A stretch of 64,000 nucleotides of DNA from Brevibacillus migulae (lineage in GTDB: Bacteria > Bacillota > Bacilli > Brevibacillales > Brevibacillaceae): assembly GCF_004521915.1 (NCBI RefSeq), contig NZ_SDKD01000014.1:1-64000 (forward strand), read 5' to 3'. The stretch's first letter is position 1; each line of letters opens with the position of its first letter. Below the pieces are notes generated by a model, which saw only the letters and a program-made list of their open reading frames with translations, was not told where the DNA came from and made no database searches. Positions 1 to 7,794 of the stretch are shown one piece after another. Both the position numbers and the translations under genes were made by a program.

Positions 1-83
1 CTTAATTAAACAAACGTGTCTAACTTTTTGGGGTCACTTCATTACGGGCAGCTTCTTCATTTGCATAAAGTTGCATTCGCCAA

Positions 84-113
84 TGGGCAGATGCCCCATT
101 TCTATGGTATAAT
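84..113 (+). promoter_or_regulatory. Predicted sigma-A promoter of ppaC
   Basis: TGGGCA at 84-89 and a perfect TATAAT at 108-113 are separated by 18 bp, and the pyrophosphatase start codon lies 34 bp further on. The -35 matches only 4 of 6 consensus bases. Nothing else recognisable lies in the first 147 bases. Confidence 0.6.
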
Positions 114-147
114 TTTCTCGCCAAAATAAGATTAAGGAGCATTTCTC

Positions 148-1080
148 ATGGAAAAAACACTTATTTTCGGGCATAAAAACCCGGACACCGATTCGATTTG
201 TTCGGCCATTGTCTATGCAGATTTGAAAACAAAGCTAGGTGCATCTGTAGAACCGGTTCGTCTCGGTGAAATCAGCGGCGAAACACAATTTGTCTTGAAC
301 TATTTCAACGTGGAGGCGCCGCGTCTGGTCGAAACGGTGGCCAACGAAGCAAAAACCGTTATTTTGGTCGACCACAATGAGCGTCAGCAAAGCGCAAACG
401 ACATTGAGAGCGTAGAAGTGATTGAGGTCATCGACCACCATCGCATCGCGAACTTCGAAACAAGCAATCCTTTGTACTATCGTGCCGAGCCTGTAGGCTG
501 CACTACCACCATCCTGCGCAAGATGTACAAAGAAAACGGCGTAGAAATTCCAAAACAGATTGCAGGATTGATGCTGTCCGCGATCATCTCGGATACGCTG
601 CTGTTAAAATCGCCAACCTGCACGGAGCAAGATGTGGCAGCCGCTCGTGAATTGGCTGAGATCGCAGGGGTTAATCTGGAAAGCTACGGTCTGGAAATGC
701 TGAAAGCAGGCGCCGACCTGTCTGATAAAACGATCAGCCAGCTGATTTCCCTGGACTCCAAGGAATTCCAAATGGGCAGCTACAAGGTAGAAATCGCCCA
801 AGTGAATGCGGTGGATGTCAATGATGTGCTGGCACGCAAAGCCGAGCTGGAAACCGCACTTTCCAACATCATTGAGGAAAAAGGATTGGATCTGTTCCTG
901 TTTGTCGTGACCGACATTCTCAACAACGATTCGGTGGGTCTGGCACTCGGTCGTGCGACAAACGCGGTAGAACAAGCGTACAATGTGAAGTTGGCAGATA
1001 ACCAAGCGGTGCTGAAAGGCGTCGTTTCTCGTAAAAAGCAAATCGTGCCGGTGCTCACTGACACGTTTAACAAACTGTAA
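148..1080 (+). CDS. ppaC: Manganese-dependent inorganic pyrophosphatase (DHH family II)
   Basis: This 310-residue cytoplasmic enzyme hydrolyses pyrophosphate to two phosphates and so pulls biosynthetic reactions forward. All metal ligands known from Bacillus subtilis PpaC are present at the same numbers: His9, Asp13 and Asp15 in GHKNPDTDS, Asp75 in VDHNE, His97/His98 in the IDHH motif and Asp149 in ISDT. The C-terminal DHHA2 domain carries the substrate-binding SRKKQ motif near residue 295. The length equals that of the family. An AAGGAG ribosome site precedes the ATG at 148. It is a single-gene unit with its own promoter and terminator. Seen: motifs, promoter and terminator. Family knowledge: the reaction. 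Confidence 0.97.
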   Translation: MEKTLIFGHKNPDTDSICSAIVYADLKTKLGASVEPVRLGEISGETQFVLNYFNVEAPRLVETVANEAKTVILVDHNERQQSANDIESVEVIEVIDHHRIANFETSNPLYYRAEPVGCTTTILRKMYKENGVEIPKQIAGLMLSAIISDTLLLKSPTCTEQDVAAARELAEIAGVNLESYGLEMLKAGADLSDKTISQLISLDSKEFQMGSYKVEIAQVNAVDVNDVLARKAELETALSNIIEEKGLDLFLFVVTDILNNDSVGLALGRATNAVEQAYNVKLADNQAVLKGVVSRKKQIVPVLTDTFNKL

Positions 1081-1089
1081 AACACGTGA

Positions 1090-1127
1090 AAGCCGATGAG
1101 ATTCTGAAAAGGACTCATCGGCTTTTC
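1090..1127 (+). terminator. Rho-independent terminator of ppaC
   Basis: An 11-bp perfect stem (AAGCCGATGAG at 1090-1100 with CTCATCGGCTT at 1114-1124) is followed by TTTT. It sits between the convergent pyrophosphatase and VWA genes. Confidence 0.85.
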
Positions 1128-1144
1128 TCTGGTAAGAGTTAAAA

Positions 1145-2104
1145 TTACAAATATCGAGCGATTATTCGAACCAACTTTGCAGGGAGTTCATGCAAATTGG
1201 TAATGTCCAAAAATCTTTCATCCCCATAAATTTCGCTAATGACATCCTTGTCTTGACCGATTGCGGCTGCAAGGAAAGTAATCCCTTTCCGTTCATATTC
1301 CTCGATTGTTTGCCGCATGTCTTTCATGGCATAACTGCCGGTATAGTCGTCCATCGCTTTTGGCTGTCCGTCACTGATGCTGATCAACAGCTTGGTCTGC
1401 TGCGGGGAGACAGCTAACCGTTCCGCCATGATGCGAAGAGCCATTCCATCACGATTATTGCTTCTTGCCCGGATCCGCATGAGCCTGAATCGATCAGCGG
1501 AATCCATTTTATCAAAGTCGGCATATGCAAAGATCGACATTTGCTCCAGCTTGGAAACATCTGCAGTATCGCCGTATATCAATATGGGAATATTGCACAT
1601 TTGACAAAATTCATAGACCGCGATTACCGCTCGTTTTGCTGCTTCCAGTCTACCAAACGCTGACATCGATGCAGATTCATCAACCCTTAGACCGACAACA
1701 AGGGAGGGGGATTCAGTGGGGGGACGTTTCTTCGCAAAATGCCGATAATCCCTGTAAGCAACGCTGTCAGCCTGGAATTTGCTTCCATAGTAATGATTCC
1801 TGGCGAATTCTGAAGAAATCTCATGTTCGAGGAGCGGAAGTGTCTTTCGGGCGATTTCCCGTACGATCGGCATGAGTTCCTTGCATAGTGCAGCATATTC
1901 CTGTTGATTTTCCTGATCGTAATCTGGACGGTGCACAATGAGTTTTATATGTTTATGAATCGAATCAGACACAATCTCCCTTGCGACTTGATTCAGCTTT
2001 TTGCGGAAATCGCGATCTTTTTGTTGGGCATCCTCTGCCCGTGACTCTGGATTTGTCTGATGATATTTGGGAGAAGCATTGTCCCCAAAACCTGAACCTT
2101 CCAT
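1145..2104 (-). CDS. VWA (von Willebrand factor A) domain protein, partner of MoxR-like ATPase
   Basis: The protein is 319 residues from the only canonical start in its frame, ATG at 2104. A charged N-terminal half precedes a C-terminal VWA domain with a MIDAS metal site DESAS at about residues 142-146 and a second Asp in ISDGQP. VWA proteins of this kind pair with MoxR ATPases to activate or remodel other complexes; the target here is unknown. The start is odd: there is no ribosome site before ATG 2104, yet the frame stays open upstream to a TGA at about 2277 with acidic, protein-like sequence and no ATG, GTG or TTG. That open stretch overlaps the end of the ATPase gene at an A10 tract, so the natural product may be made by -1 frameshifting or use an unusual start. 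The function is inferred from the family only. Confidence 0.75.
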   Translation of the reverse strand: MEGSGFGDNASPKYHQTNPESRAEDAQQKDRDFRKKLNQVAREIVSDSIHKHIKLIVHRPDYDQENQQEYAALCKELMPIVREIARKTLPLLEHEISSEFARNHYYGSKFQADSVAYRDYRHFAKKRPPTESPSLVVGLRVDESASMSAFGRLEAAKRAVIAVYEFCQMCNIPILIYGDTADVSKLEQMSIFAYADFDKMDSADRFRLMRIRARSNNRDGMALRIMAERLAVSPQQTKLLISISDGQPKAMDDYTGSYAMKDMRQTIEEYERKGITFLAAAIGQDKDVISEIYGDERFLDITNLHELPAKLVRIIARYL

Positions 2105-2214
2105 ATGGGCAGAATCAAAAGCGACACGAGAAGAACTTACGTCGCTATCTGCGGACTTTTTTAATGCGATACCCTGTTTTTCCGCAGAGCGTTCATCGTC
2201 AAAACCGGAGTCGT

Positions 2215-3360
2215 CTATATGGCCCCATGTCCTGATTTCGATTGCATCGCTAGCGTTTCGTTTTTTTTTTCTTCAATCTGGGCCTCTTCCAAGCTGGAAA
2301 GCAACCCATGATTTCGGAGTGCTTCTTCCAAAATGGCAATTTCTTCGGAATCCGTTGTGATCTTGTAGATGACTTTGTGGTAAAGGGATTCTGTGGCGGA
2401 GGCTCCATTGGCAACGGCGTCGGCCCAATAGAAGAATGAACGCATTCCAGCCACGCCTTTTATCGCATTGGCCCGGGCTGTTTTGTCCAAGATGATAATG
2501 ATATCCGCCAATGCACTCAATACCTTTTCATCTTGATAACCGGTTTTGCCCATAGCGCGTTCGATCATGACTTCTTTGGTGGGCAGATCCATCTTTTCTG
2601 TGTGCTGAACCCTGTCGCGCAATGCCTCATTCAGTGGCCTGGACCCAGCATAGCTGCGATTCGTTGTGATGACCGCGACAAAGTCCGGATGTCTGCGTAT
2701 GATTTCCGTGGGCAGGTTGATGCTGCCATCGAGCTCCAAGGCTGAGTTTAACGCCATCAATACCGCGGCATCACGAATGACATTCGGTTCTTGTATTTCC
2801 AGAAGATAACCTTTTTGATAGGCCCTGACGATCTCCGAAGGGTAAAATCGGTACTCAACCGCTTCGCCATCCGCGCATTCACCAGCAAGCTTCAGCAAAT
2901 GCTTCATTTTTGAGGCGGCCTGCTCCTGTGTCATTCCCAGTGCGTCCATCAAAACTTCAGTGATGCTTTGAAACCCATCGCTCTCATAGACTGCTTTCAA
3001 AACGGTTTGCTCCACGGGCTCCAGTTCCTCTAATCGTTCAGGAGGAATCACTGGCAAAATCGCCCCGATGATATCGGATTTATCCATATCGGCAAAACAA
3101 GTTACTTTTGTATACGGCAGCCCGAAATTAGCGGATAAGGCTTTTGCCAGTTGTGTTTTACCGGAACCTGCGTCACCTTCTAGCAAAATATTGGCAATTT
3201 TCATTTCCCCACGATGCCAGTTGCGCTTTACTTCTTTGCTAATGCGCCGTTCTTCTTCGCTGACCTTATGAGAGACTGGCTTCTTCCAGACGAGCTTTTT
3301 TTCTTCATCCGTCAGCTGTCTTGCGGGGGACAACAAAAAATTTTCTTCATTTTCAATCAT
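2215..3360 (-). CDS. MoxR-like AAA ATPase
   Basis: This 381-residue ATPase has a clear Walker A motif GDAGSGKT at about residues 62-69, a Walker-B-like LLEIQE in the middle and a sensor-type segment with TTNRSYAGSRPLNEALRDR. MoxR AAA proteins act with VWA partners, and here the VWA gene follows directly on the same strand. GAGGAG lies just upstream of the ATG. The final 15 or so codons run through a ten-adenine tract (plus-strand T10 at 2261-2270) holding the 0-frame heptamer A-AAA-AAC, a known type of -1 slippery site; slippage there would fuse ATPase and VWA. The small gene at 3449-3928 lies about 90 bp upstream on the same strand and is probably co-transcribed. The substrate is unknown. 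Confidence 0.85.
   Translation of the reverse strand: MIENEENFLLSPARQLTDEEKKLVWKKPVSHKVSEEERRISKEVKRNWHRGEMKIANILLEGDAGSGKTQLAKALSANFGLPYTKVTCFADMDKSDIIGAILPVIPPERLEELEPVEQTVLKAVYESDGFQSITEVLMDALGMTQEQAASKMKHLLKLAGECADGEAVEYRFYPSEIVRAYQKGYLLEIQEPNVIRDAAVLMALNSALELDGSINLPTEIIRRHPDFVAVITTNRSYAGSRPLNEALRDRVQHTEKMDLPTKEVMIERAMGKTGYQDEKVLSALADIIIILDKTARANAIKGVAGMRSFFYWADAVANGASATESLYHKVIYKITTDSEEIAILEEALRNHGLLSSLEEAQIEEKKNETLAMQSKSGHGAI
2261..2270 (-). promoter_or_regulatory. Candidate -1 frameshift or transcriptional slippage site (A10)
   Basis: On the minus strand ten adenines follow GAAG near the end of the ATPase gene. In the ATPase frame the tract reads AAA AAA AAC, so A-AAA-AAC is in phase. 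Moving one base back enters the VWA frame, which is open from there through the VWA start. Gaining one A by polymerase slippage would have the same effect. This is inferred from sequence only. Confidence 0.45.
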
Positions 3361-3448
3361 GAATAACTCCTCCTACCCGTCATGATGCTGGACTTCAGGG
3401 GATGCGACAACAATACCAGGAAGACCCTAGAACATGAATCCCGTCAAG

Positions 3449-3928
3449 CTAATACCCCATGTCCTTTAACATTGTGGATAATATGCGCAAACGTTCGCTG
3501 ATCATCTCATCATCATTGCTCAAAGCTTGGCTAAACAGCTGAATGTCTTCGTTTATTCTCTCATTGTCCGTACAGATCGCCACGTCCATGGCATCTCCTT
3601 GCAGGCCAACCCGGTCGATGACGGGCTTCTGCGGATCATATAAATGCTCATATCGGTAAGCTTCGCGAAAATGCGCAACGGACCGACAAATCAGAATGGA
3701 CAAATCGAGAACACGATGGAGTGGCAGCTCCTCCGATTGCGGTGACCATTGCTCGCCCGTTTGTCTCCATACCTTGGCAGAAATATCGACCTTTCCTTTA
3801 TCGTTCTGATGAACCAATCCTAAAGAGAGGCCTTTTGCATCCGTATTTCGAGCAAGGCGGCCGTCAACGCGCTCGTAGTTTTCTGAGATGACAACAGGCT
3901 TATGTTGGAAAGTAGTTGGTATTTTCAT
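3449..3928 (-). CDS. Hypothetical protein, 159 aa, upstream of MoxR/VWA pair
   Basis: I do not recognise a named family. The start at 3928 (MKIPTT) is chosen because AAGGAGG lies 6 bp upstream; a longer reading from 3952 would place that ribosome site inside the gene. The protein is soluble, has no signal peptide or membrane segment, and is acidic in its C-terminal third, with a helical, Leu-rich end. It is the first gene of a likely three-gene minus-strand unit with the ATPase and VWA genes. A strong promoter and repeated upstream motifs suggest tight regulation. Its role is unknown; context allows a substrate or accessory of the ATPase/VWA pair. Confidence 0.7.
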   Translation of the reverse strand: MKIPTTFQHKPVVISENYERVDGRLARNTDAKGLSLGLVHQNDKGKVDISAKVWRQTGEQWSPQSEELPLHRVLDLSILICRSVAHFREAYRYEHLYDPQKPVIDRVGLQGDAMDVAICTDNERINEDIQLFSQALSNDDEMISERLRILSTMLKDMGY

Positions 3929-3939
3929 TTTTAACCTCC

Positions 3940-4003
3940 TTATCATTTGCAAACGAAAATAAATTATGTTTGCATTATAATAAACAAAATTATCATTTGT
4001 CTA
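3940..4003 (-). promoter_or_regulatory. Promoter and repeat-rich control region of the 3928 operon
   Basis: Reading the minus strand, TAGACA (plus 4003-3998) and TATAAT (plus 3979-3974) are 18 bp apart. Two near-identical 11-bp direct repeats, TTATCATTTG plus one base, lie at 3940-3950 and 3990-4000, exactly 50 bp apart. An inverted repeat TGCAAAC (3948-3954) / GTTTGCA (3968-3974) lies between the -10 box and the ribosome site. This arrangement would suit a repressor, but none is identified. Confidence 0.5.
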
Positions 4004-4181
4004 TGTATTATTTTGTAATCTTGGCCTTTCCGTATTGATGTGCGCCAATACATCGGGTCAACTCTTTCCAAACCACGGAAAAATGTTTAGGAGTTTATCG
4101 CTCATGTTGCCATGAATGCACAAACCGTTTTCATAGATTTCGGGACGTTTTCATATTTTTGTGGATAGTCAGAAAATGAAA

Positions 4182-4211
4182 TTGACAGCGTTTCCAACAG
4201 CATGATACATT
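4182..4211 (+). promoter_or_regulatory. Promoter of LacI-type regulator with overlapping cre site
   Basis: TTGACA (4182-4187) is followed after 18 bp by an extended -10, TGA then TACATT (4206-4211). A cre-like sequence TGACAGCGTTTCCA (4183-4196) overlaps the -35 box, as expected for CcpA repression. The four-base difference from the ideal cre is tolerated in known sites, but CcpA binding is inferred. Confidence 0.6.
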
Positions 4212-4214
4212 TTA

Positions 4215-4261
4215 CGTGACCGCACACGATCCCATTATTTTCAAATCCGTGTACGTACACG
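4215..4261 (+). promoter_or_regulatory. Twin LacI-type operators before the regulator gene
   Basis: A perfect 14-bp palindrome CGTGTACGTACACG lies at 4248-4261, and a degenerate copy CGTGACCGCACACG at 4215-4228, 33 bp apart. Both lie just downstream of the predicted promoter, so they should autoregulate the gene at 4307. The same motif recurs twice at 5338-5387. Confidence 0.65.
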
Positions 4262-4306
4262 AAAATGGGAAGCAGCCCGAGAAAACCGTTGATTGCAGGA
4301 GGCGCT

Positions 4307-5299
4307 ATGAGAATTACGATCAAGGACATTGCCGAATTGTGTGGAGTGTCTGTAGGGACAGTCGATCGCGCGTTGAACAATCGGCCCGGGATCAGTGCAA
4401 AGACCAAAAAGAAGATTTTGCAAATCGCAGAGGAAATGCATTACAGACCCGACCACACGGCAAGAAGCCTTGCAAAAGGAAGAACGATGACATTGGGGGT
4501 GATCCTGTTTGATGTGCACAACCGCTCCTTTGCCCAGCTGATGAACGCCATCGCTGACAAGGCAAATGAGTTCGGATATTTCGTCGATCTGGTGCTGACC
4601 GACAAGAATCAGGAAAACGAACTGAGATGTCTCGAGCATCTGATCACTCGCAAGGTAGACGGGATCATTCTGTTTACCGTCAATAAGGGAAAAGAGTTTG
4701 AGCAGTTTGCCAAAAGGCTGCAAACGCCGATTGTAACCATTTGTAATCGTCTGTCCGAGGACTGGAATTATGTCGGGATCGATGATCGGCAGGCGATGAA
4801 GGATGCCGTCCAGTATATTATCGACAAAGGGTATGAGCGCTATATCTACATTTGCCCGCCTCTGGCTTTTCGGGGGAAAAGCAATATTTACACGCAAGAA
4901 GAAAGATACGAAGGGTGCAAGGAGGCGCTCCGGGAAGCGGGGCTGGAAGAGCGGCTTATCCTGATCGAAGAGCGAAATTACATCCATGCCCTGGACCAAA
5001 TCGCCCTAACCGGGAGCGTCCCGCGAACAGCCATTATCTGCTCCTGCGATTACTACGCCTTGGAAGTGATGAATGCGCTGAAAGCGAAGGGATTGCGGAT
5101 CCCGGAAGATATCGGGTTGATGGGCTTCGACAACATCGATGTCCTAAAATATGTGACGCCGCCATTGACCACGGTGGAATATGCGGTGGAGGAGATTGGG
5201 GTCAAAGCGGTGGAATGCTTGGTTGGGATTTTGGATCGTCAGGAGGAACCAGCTATTCCGTTATTGCCGTATCGCATCATTCCTGGGGCGACGATATGA
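4307..5299 (+). CDS. LacI-family transcriptional regulator of the arabinose/arabinan locus
   Basis: This 330-residue protein has a LacI helix-turn-helix at residues 3-24 (TIKDIAELCGVSVGTVDRAL), the hinge HTARSLAKG and a periplasmic-binding-protein-like sugar-sensing domain ending in DIGLMGFDNIDVLKYVTPPL. The start at 4307 is set by GCAGGAGG 5 bp upstream. It sits directly before an AraNPQ-type importer, an arabinofuranosidase and AraM, and paired palindromic operators lie before both it and the importer. It therefore most likely represses these genes and itself until an arabinose-type ligand binds. In B. subtilis this role belongs to AraR, a GntR/LacI chimera; here the DNA-binding part is LacI-type. 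The ligand is inferred. Confidence 0.85.
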   Translation: MRITIKDIAELCGVSVGTVDRALNNRPGISAKTKKKILQIAEEMHYRPDHTARSLAKGRTMTLGVILFDVHNRSFAQLMNAIADKANEFGYFVDLVLTDKNQENELRCLEHLITRKVDGIILFTVNKGKEFEQFAKRLQTPIVTICNRLSEDWNYVGIDDRQAMKDAVQYIIDKGYERYIYICPPLAFRGKSNIYTQEERYEGCKEALREAGLEERLILIEERNYIHALDQIALTGSVPRTAIICSCDYYALEVMNALKAKGLRIPEDIGLMGFDNIDVLKYVTPPLTTVEYAVEEIGVKAVECLVGILDRQEEPAIPLLPYRIIPGATI

Positions 5300-5337
5300 G
5301 GGGGGAAAAGCGAAAGGAAAATACAATTGCACAATTT

Positions 5338-5387
5338 CGTGTGCGCACACGGTCTGTTAATCATGAACTTTTTCGTGTGCGTTCACG
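5338..5387 (+). promoter_or_regulatory. Twin LacI-type operators before the importer operon
   Basis: A perfect palindrome CGTGTGCGCACACG at 5338-5351 and a near copy CGTGTGCGTTCACG at 5374-5387 are 36 bp apart. They match the pair at 4215-4261, which links the importer genes to the LacI-type regulator. No convincing sigma-A promoter was resolved between them. Confidence 0.65.
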
Positions 5388-5455
5388 ATGCTCGAGATCC
5401 ATTGTATTGATGTCATTTCTGTTGTAGCCAAATGTGGGGAAAAGGGGAGAACGTG

Positions 5456-6772
5456 ATGAAAAGAATCGGTTTGCTTTTGCTCGCACTTATTCTGCAGATT
5501 GCACTCGTCCTATCCGGCTGCTCCAGTACGACGGAAGGGGGGAGTCAAGCTGGTGCGGGAAACAGTGGAGGAAAAACGACACTTACCTTTTGGACGTTTA
5601 ATGAACTGCACGTCCGGTTTTATGAAGAGGCCGTGAAGGATTGGAATCAGCAGCATCCGGATCAGCAAATTTAGCTGAAGCCGAATGTCTACCCCTACGA
5701 AGAAATGCACAACAAGCTGTTGATCGCTTTGCAATCGGGGGTAGGAGCCCCTGACATCGCAGATATCGAAATCAGCAAATTCGGCAACTTTTTAAAAGGC
5801 AGCAACATCCCTTTGGCTGAACTGGATGACTTGATTCAACCGGAGAAAGACAAGTTTATCCAATCGCGTTTTGACATTTACAGCAAAAACGGTCACAACT
5901 ACGGGATTGATTTCCACGTCGGGGCAACCGTGATGTATTACAACAAGGAGATCATGGATCAAGCCGGTGTAAAGATCGACGACATCAAGACATGGCAGGA
6001 TTACGCGGAGGCCGGGAAAAAGGTGTTGGCCGCAACCGGAAAGCCGATGACGACGGTTGAGGTGATTGACAACTGGACATTTTGGCCGATGATCGCCCAG
6101 CAAGGCTCCGACATGTTCGATCAAAATGGGCAAGTCACGCTCGATAATGAGACGAACATCAAGACGCTGAAGTTCCTGCACGAGATGGTGCATGGAAGCA
6201 AGATTGCGGTCCCCGCACCAGGAGGCAACCATCATAAAGAAGAATACTACGGCTTCATGAATAAAGGAGGAGCTGCCTCTGTCTTGATGCCGATGTGGTA
6301 TATGGGCCGCTTCCTGGAATACATGCCCGATTTGAAAGGAAAGATCGTCATTCGCCCGATGCCGAGCTGGGAGCCGGGAGGGAAACGCTCCGCTGGCATG
6401 GGGGGCACTGGCACAGTCGTTACCAAGCAGTCGAAGCAGCTGGAGCTGGCAAGGCAATTCCTCGGATATGCGAAGCTTTCCAAAGAGGGCAATATCCGTG
6501 TCTGGAAAACGATGGGCTTTGACCCGATTCGCTGGGATGTATGGGATGCTCCGGAAATCAAGGAGAAAAACAAGTACACCGATTATTTCGGCGACGGAAT
6601 CTTTGATATCTTGCTGGAGATCAAAGACGAGATCCAGCCGGTAAACATCTCGGAAAAAACACCTCAGGCGATCGATCTGATCCGCAAAGACGTCCTGTTT
6701 AAGCCGCTCAAGGAAAACAGCATGACGCCTGAGGACGCTCTGAAGAAGGCGGCCGACGAACTGCGCAAGTAG
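5456..6772 (+). pseudogene. AraN-like solute-binding lipoprotein, interrupted by an in-frame TAG
   Basis: This would be a 438-residue extracellular sugar-binding lipoprotein of an ABC importer. It has a signal peptide with lipobox LSGC (Cys22) and a binding-protein body with FHVGATVMYYNKEIMDQAG. Codon 73 is TAG at 5672-5674, with the same frame perfectly open on both sides (DQQI, stop, LKPNVYPYEEMHNK), so one base change (probably from CAG or AAG) explains it. As written, the product stops at 72 residues. It may be a true nonsense mutation, a sequencing error, or readthrough, since the UAG is followed by C, a leaky context. GGGGAGAACGTG before ATG 5456 gives the start. The permease genes follow. 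It resembles B. subtilis AraN by context. Confidence 0.8.
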
Positions 6773-6782
6773 CCAAACGGAT

Positions 6783-6813
6783 CGCCTGTTCTCCAAACGG
6801 TACTGAGCAGGCG
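6783..6813 (+). other. Stem-loop between binding-protein and permease genes
   Basis: CGCCTG (6783-6788) pairs with CAGGCG (6808-6813), extended by CTC/GAG inside. There is no T-run, so it is more likely an mRNA-stabilising or partial read-through hairpin, common after binding-protein genes, than a full terminator. Confidence 0.5.
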
Positions 6814-6850
6814 GTCAAGCAATTCCTCTGGAAAAGAAGGGGGAAAGAAA

Positions 6851-7792
6851 ATGGATCGTCAAGTTTCCGCACCTGCCGATAGCAAAACGGTGCCAACAAA
6901 GCCCACACGTCTCCGTTCATTCTTCCATTCGCAGAAAATGGCCCCTTATTTCTTTGTCGCACCGTTTGTTATCTCTTTTTTGCTGTTTATGCTCTATCCG
7001 ATTATTAGCGCCTTTTACATGAGCTTTCAGGAAATTCTGCCAGGCGAGGAAACGTTCGTCGGCTTGAAAAATTACCAGGCTTTGAACAATGAACACTTCT
7101 ATGCAGCCGTTTCCAACACGGTGATCTATACGATCTGGACCTTGATCATTCTGATCCCCGTCCCTTTGGTCCTGGCCGTGCTGATCCATTCCCGCTTTAT
7201 GCTCGCACCCGTGCTGTTCCGCTCTGCGCTGTTCCTGCCTGCTCTGACCTCGATCGTAGTGGGCGGCGCCATTTTCCGCCTCATTTTTGGCGAGATGGAT
7301 ACGGCACCGATGAATACGATCCTGATCAAACTGGGCTTTTCTCCACAGCAATGGGCGATGGAGGGGGGCACCGCGATGTTTCTCATGGTGGCTTTGGCTT
7401 CCTGGAGATGGATGGGCATCAATCTGCTCTACTTTTTGTCGGGCTTGCAAAACATTCCGAAGGAGCTGTATGAGTCCGCTGAAATCGATGGGGCTGGCTC
7501 GCTCAGCAAATTTTTTCGCATTACCTTGCCGCTGCTGAAGCCCGTGACCATTTATGTGCTAACCATTAGCATCTACGGCGGGTTCACGATGTTTACAGAA
7601 AGCTATGTGTTCTGGACCAATCATTCTCCCGGGGATATCGGCTTGACCCTCATCGGCTACCTCTACCAGCAAAGCTTTGAAAACTTCAACATGGGCGTCG
7701 GCTCCGCGATCGGGATCGTGCTGCTGGTTACGATTCTCGTGATCAATATTGTTCAGCTCAAGCTGTTTGGGCAATTTCGGAGGGAGGAGTAG
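6851..7792 (+). CDS. ABC sugar transporter permease, AraP-like
   Basis: This 313-residue inner-membrane permease has six predicted membrane segments, starting with APYFFVAPFVISFLLFMLYP. The EAA loop reads IPKELYESAEIDGAGSLSKFFRITLPLLKP and contacts the ATPase. It is the MalF/UgpA-type partner of the next gene. GGGGGAAAGAAA precedes the ATG. No ATPase gene lies in this cluster, so the importer probably relies on a shared MsmX-type ATPase, as AraNPQ does in B. subtilis. Arabino-oligosaccharides are the likely substrate by neighbourhood. Confidence 0.88.
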   Translation: MDRQVSAPADSKTVPTKPTRLRSFFHSQKMAPYFFVAPFVISFLLFMLYPIISAFYMSFQEILPGEETFVGLKNYQALNNEHFYAAVSNTVIYTIWTLIILIPVPLVLAVLIHSRFMLAPVLFRSALFLPALTSIVVGGAIFRLIFGEMDTAPMNTILIKLGFSPQQWAMEGGTAMFLMVALASWRWMGINLLYFLSGLQNIPKELYESAEIDGAGSLSKFFRITLPLLKPVTIYVLTISIYGGFTMFTESYVFWTNHSPGDIGLTLIGYLYQQSFENFNMGVGSAIGIVLLVTILVINIVQLKLFGQFRREE

Positions 7793-7794
7793 TC

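Noticed and set aside
1..147. Possible 3' end of an upstream gene
   Set aside because: No open frame with coding character reaches the left edge in a way I could support.
604..1041. Long minus-strand frames inside ppaC and many similar frames inside other genes
   Set aside because: They lie fully within strongly supported genes on the other strand, lack ribosome sites and show low-complexity His/Gln/Arg-rich products typical of antisense shadows.
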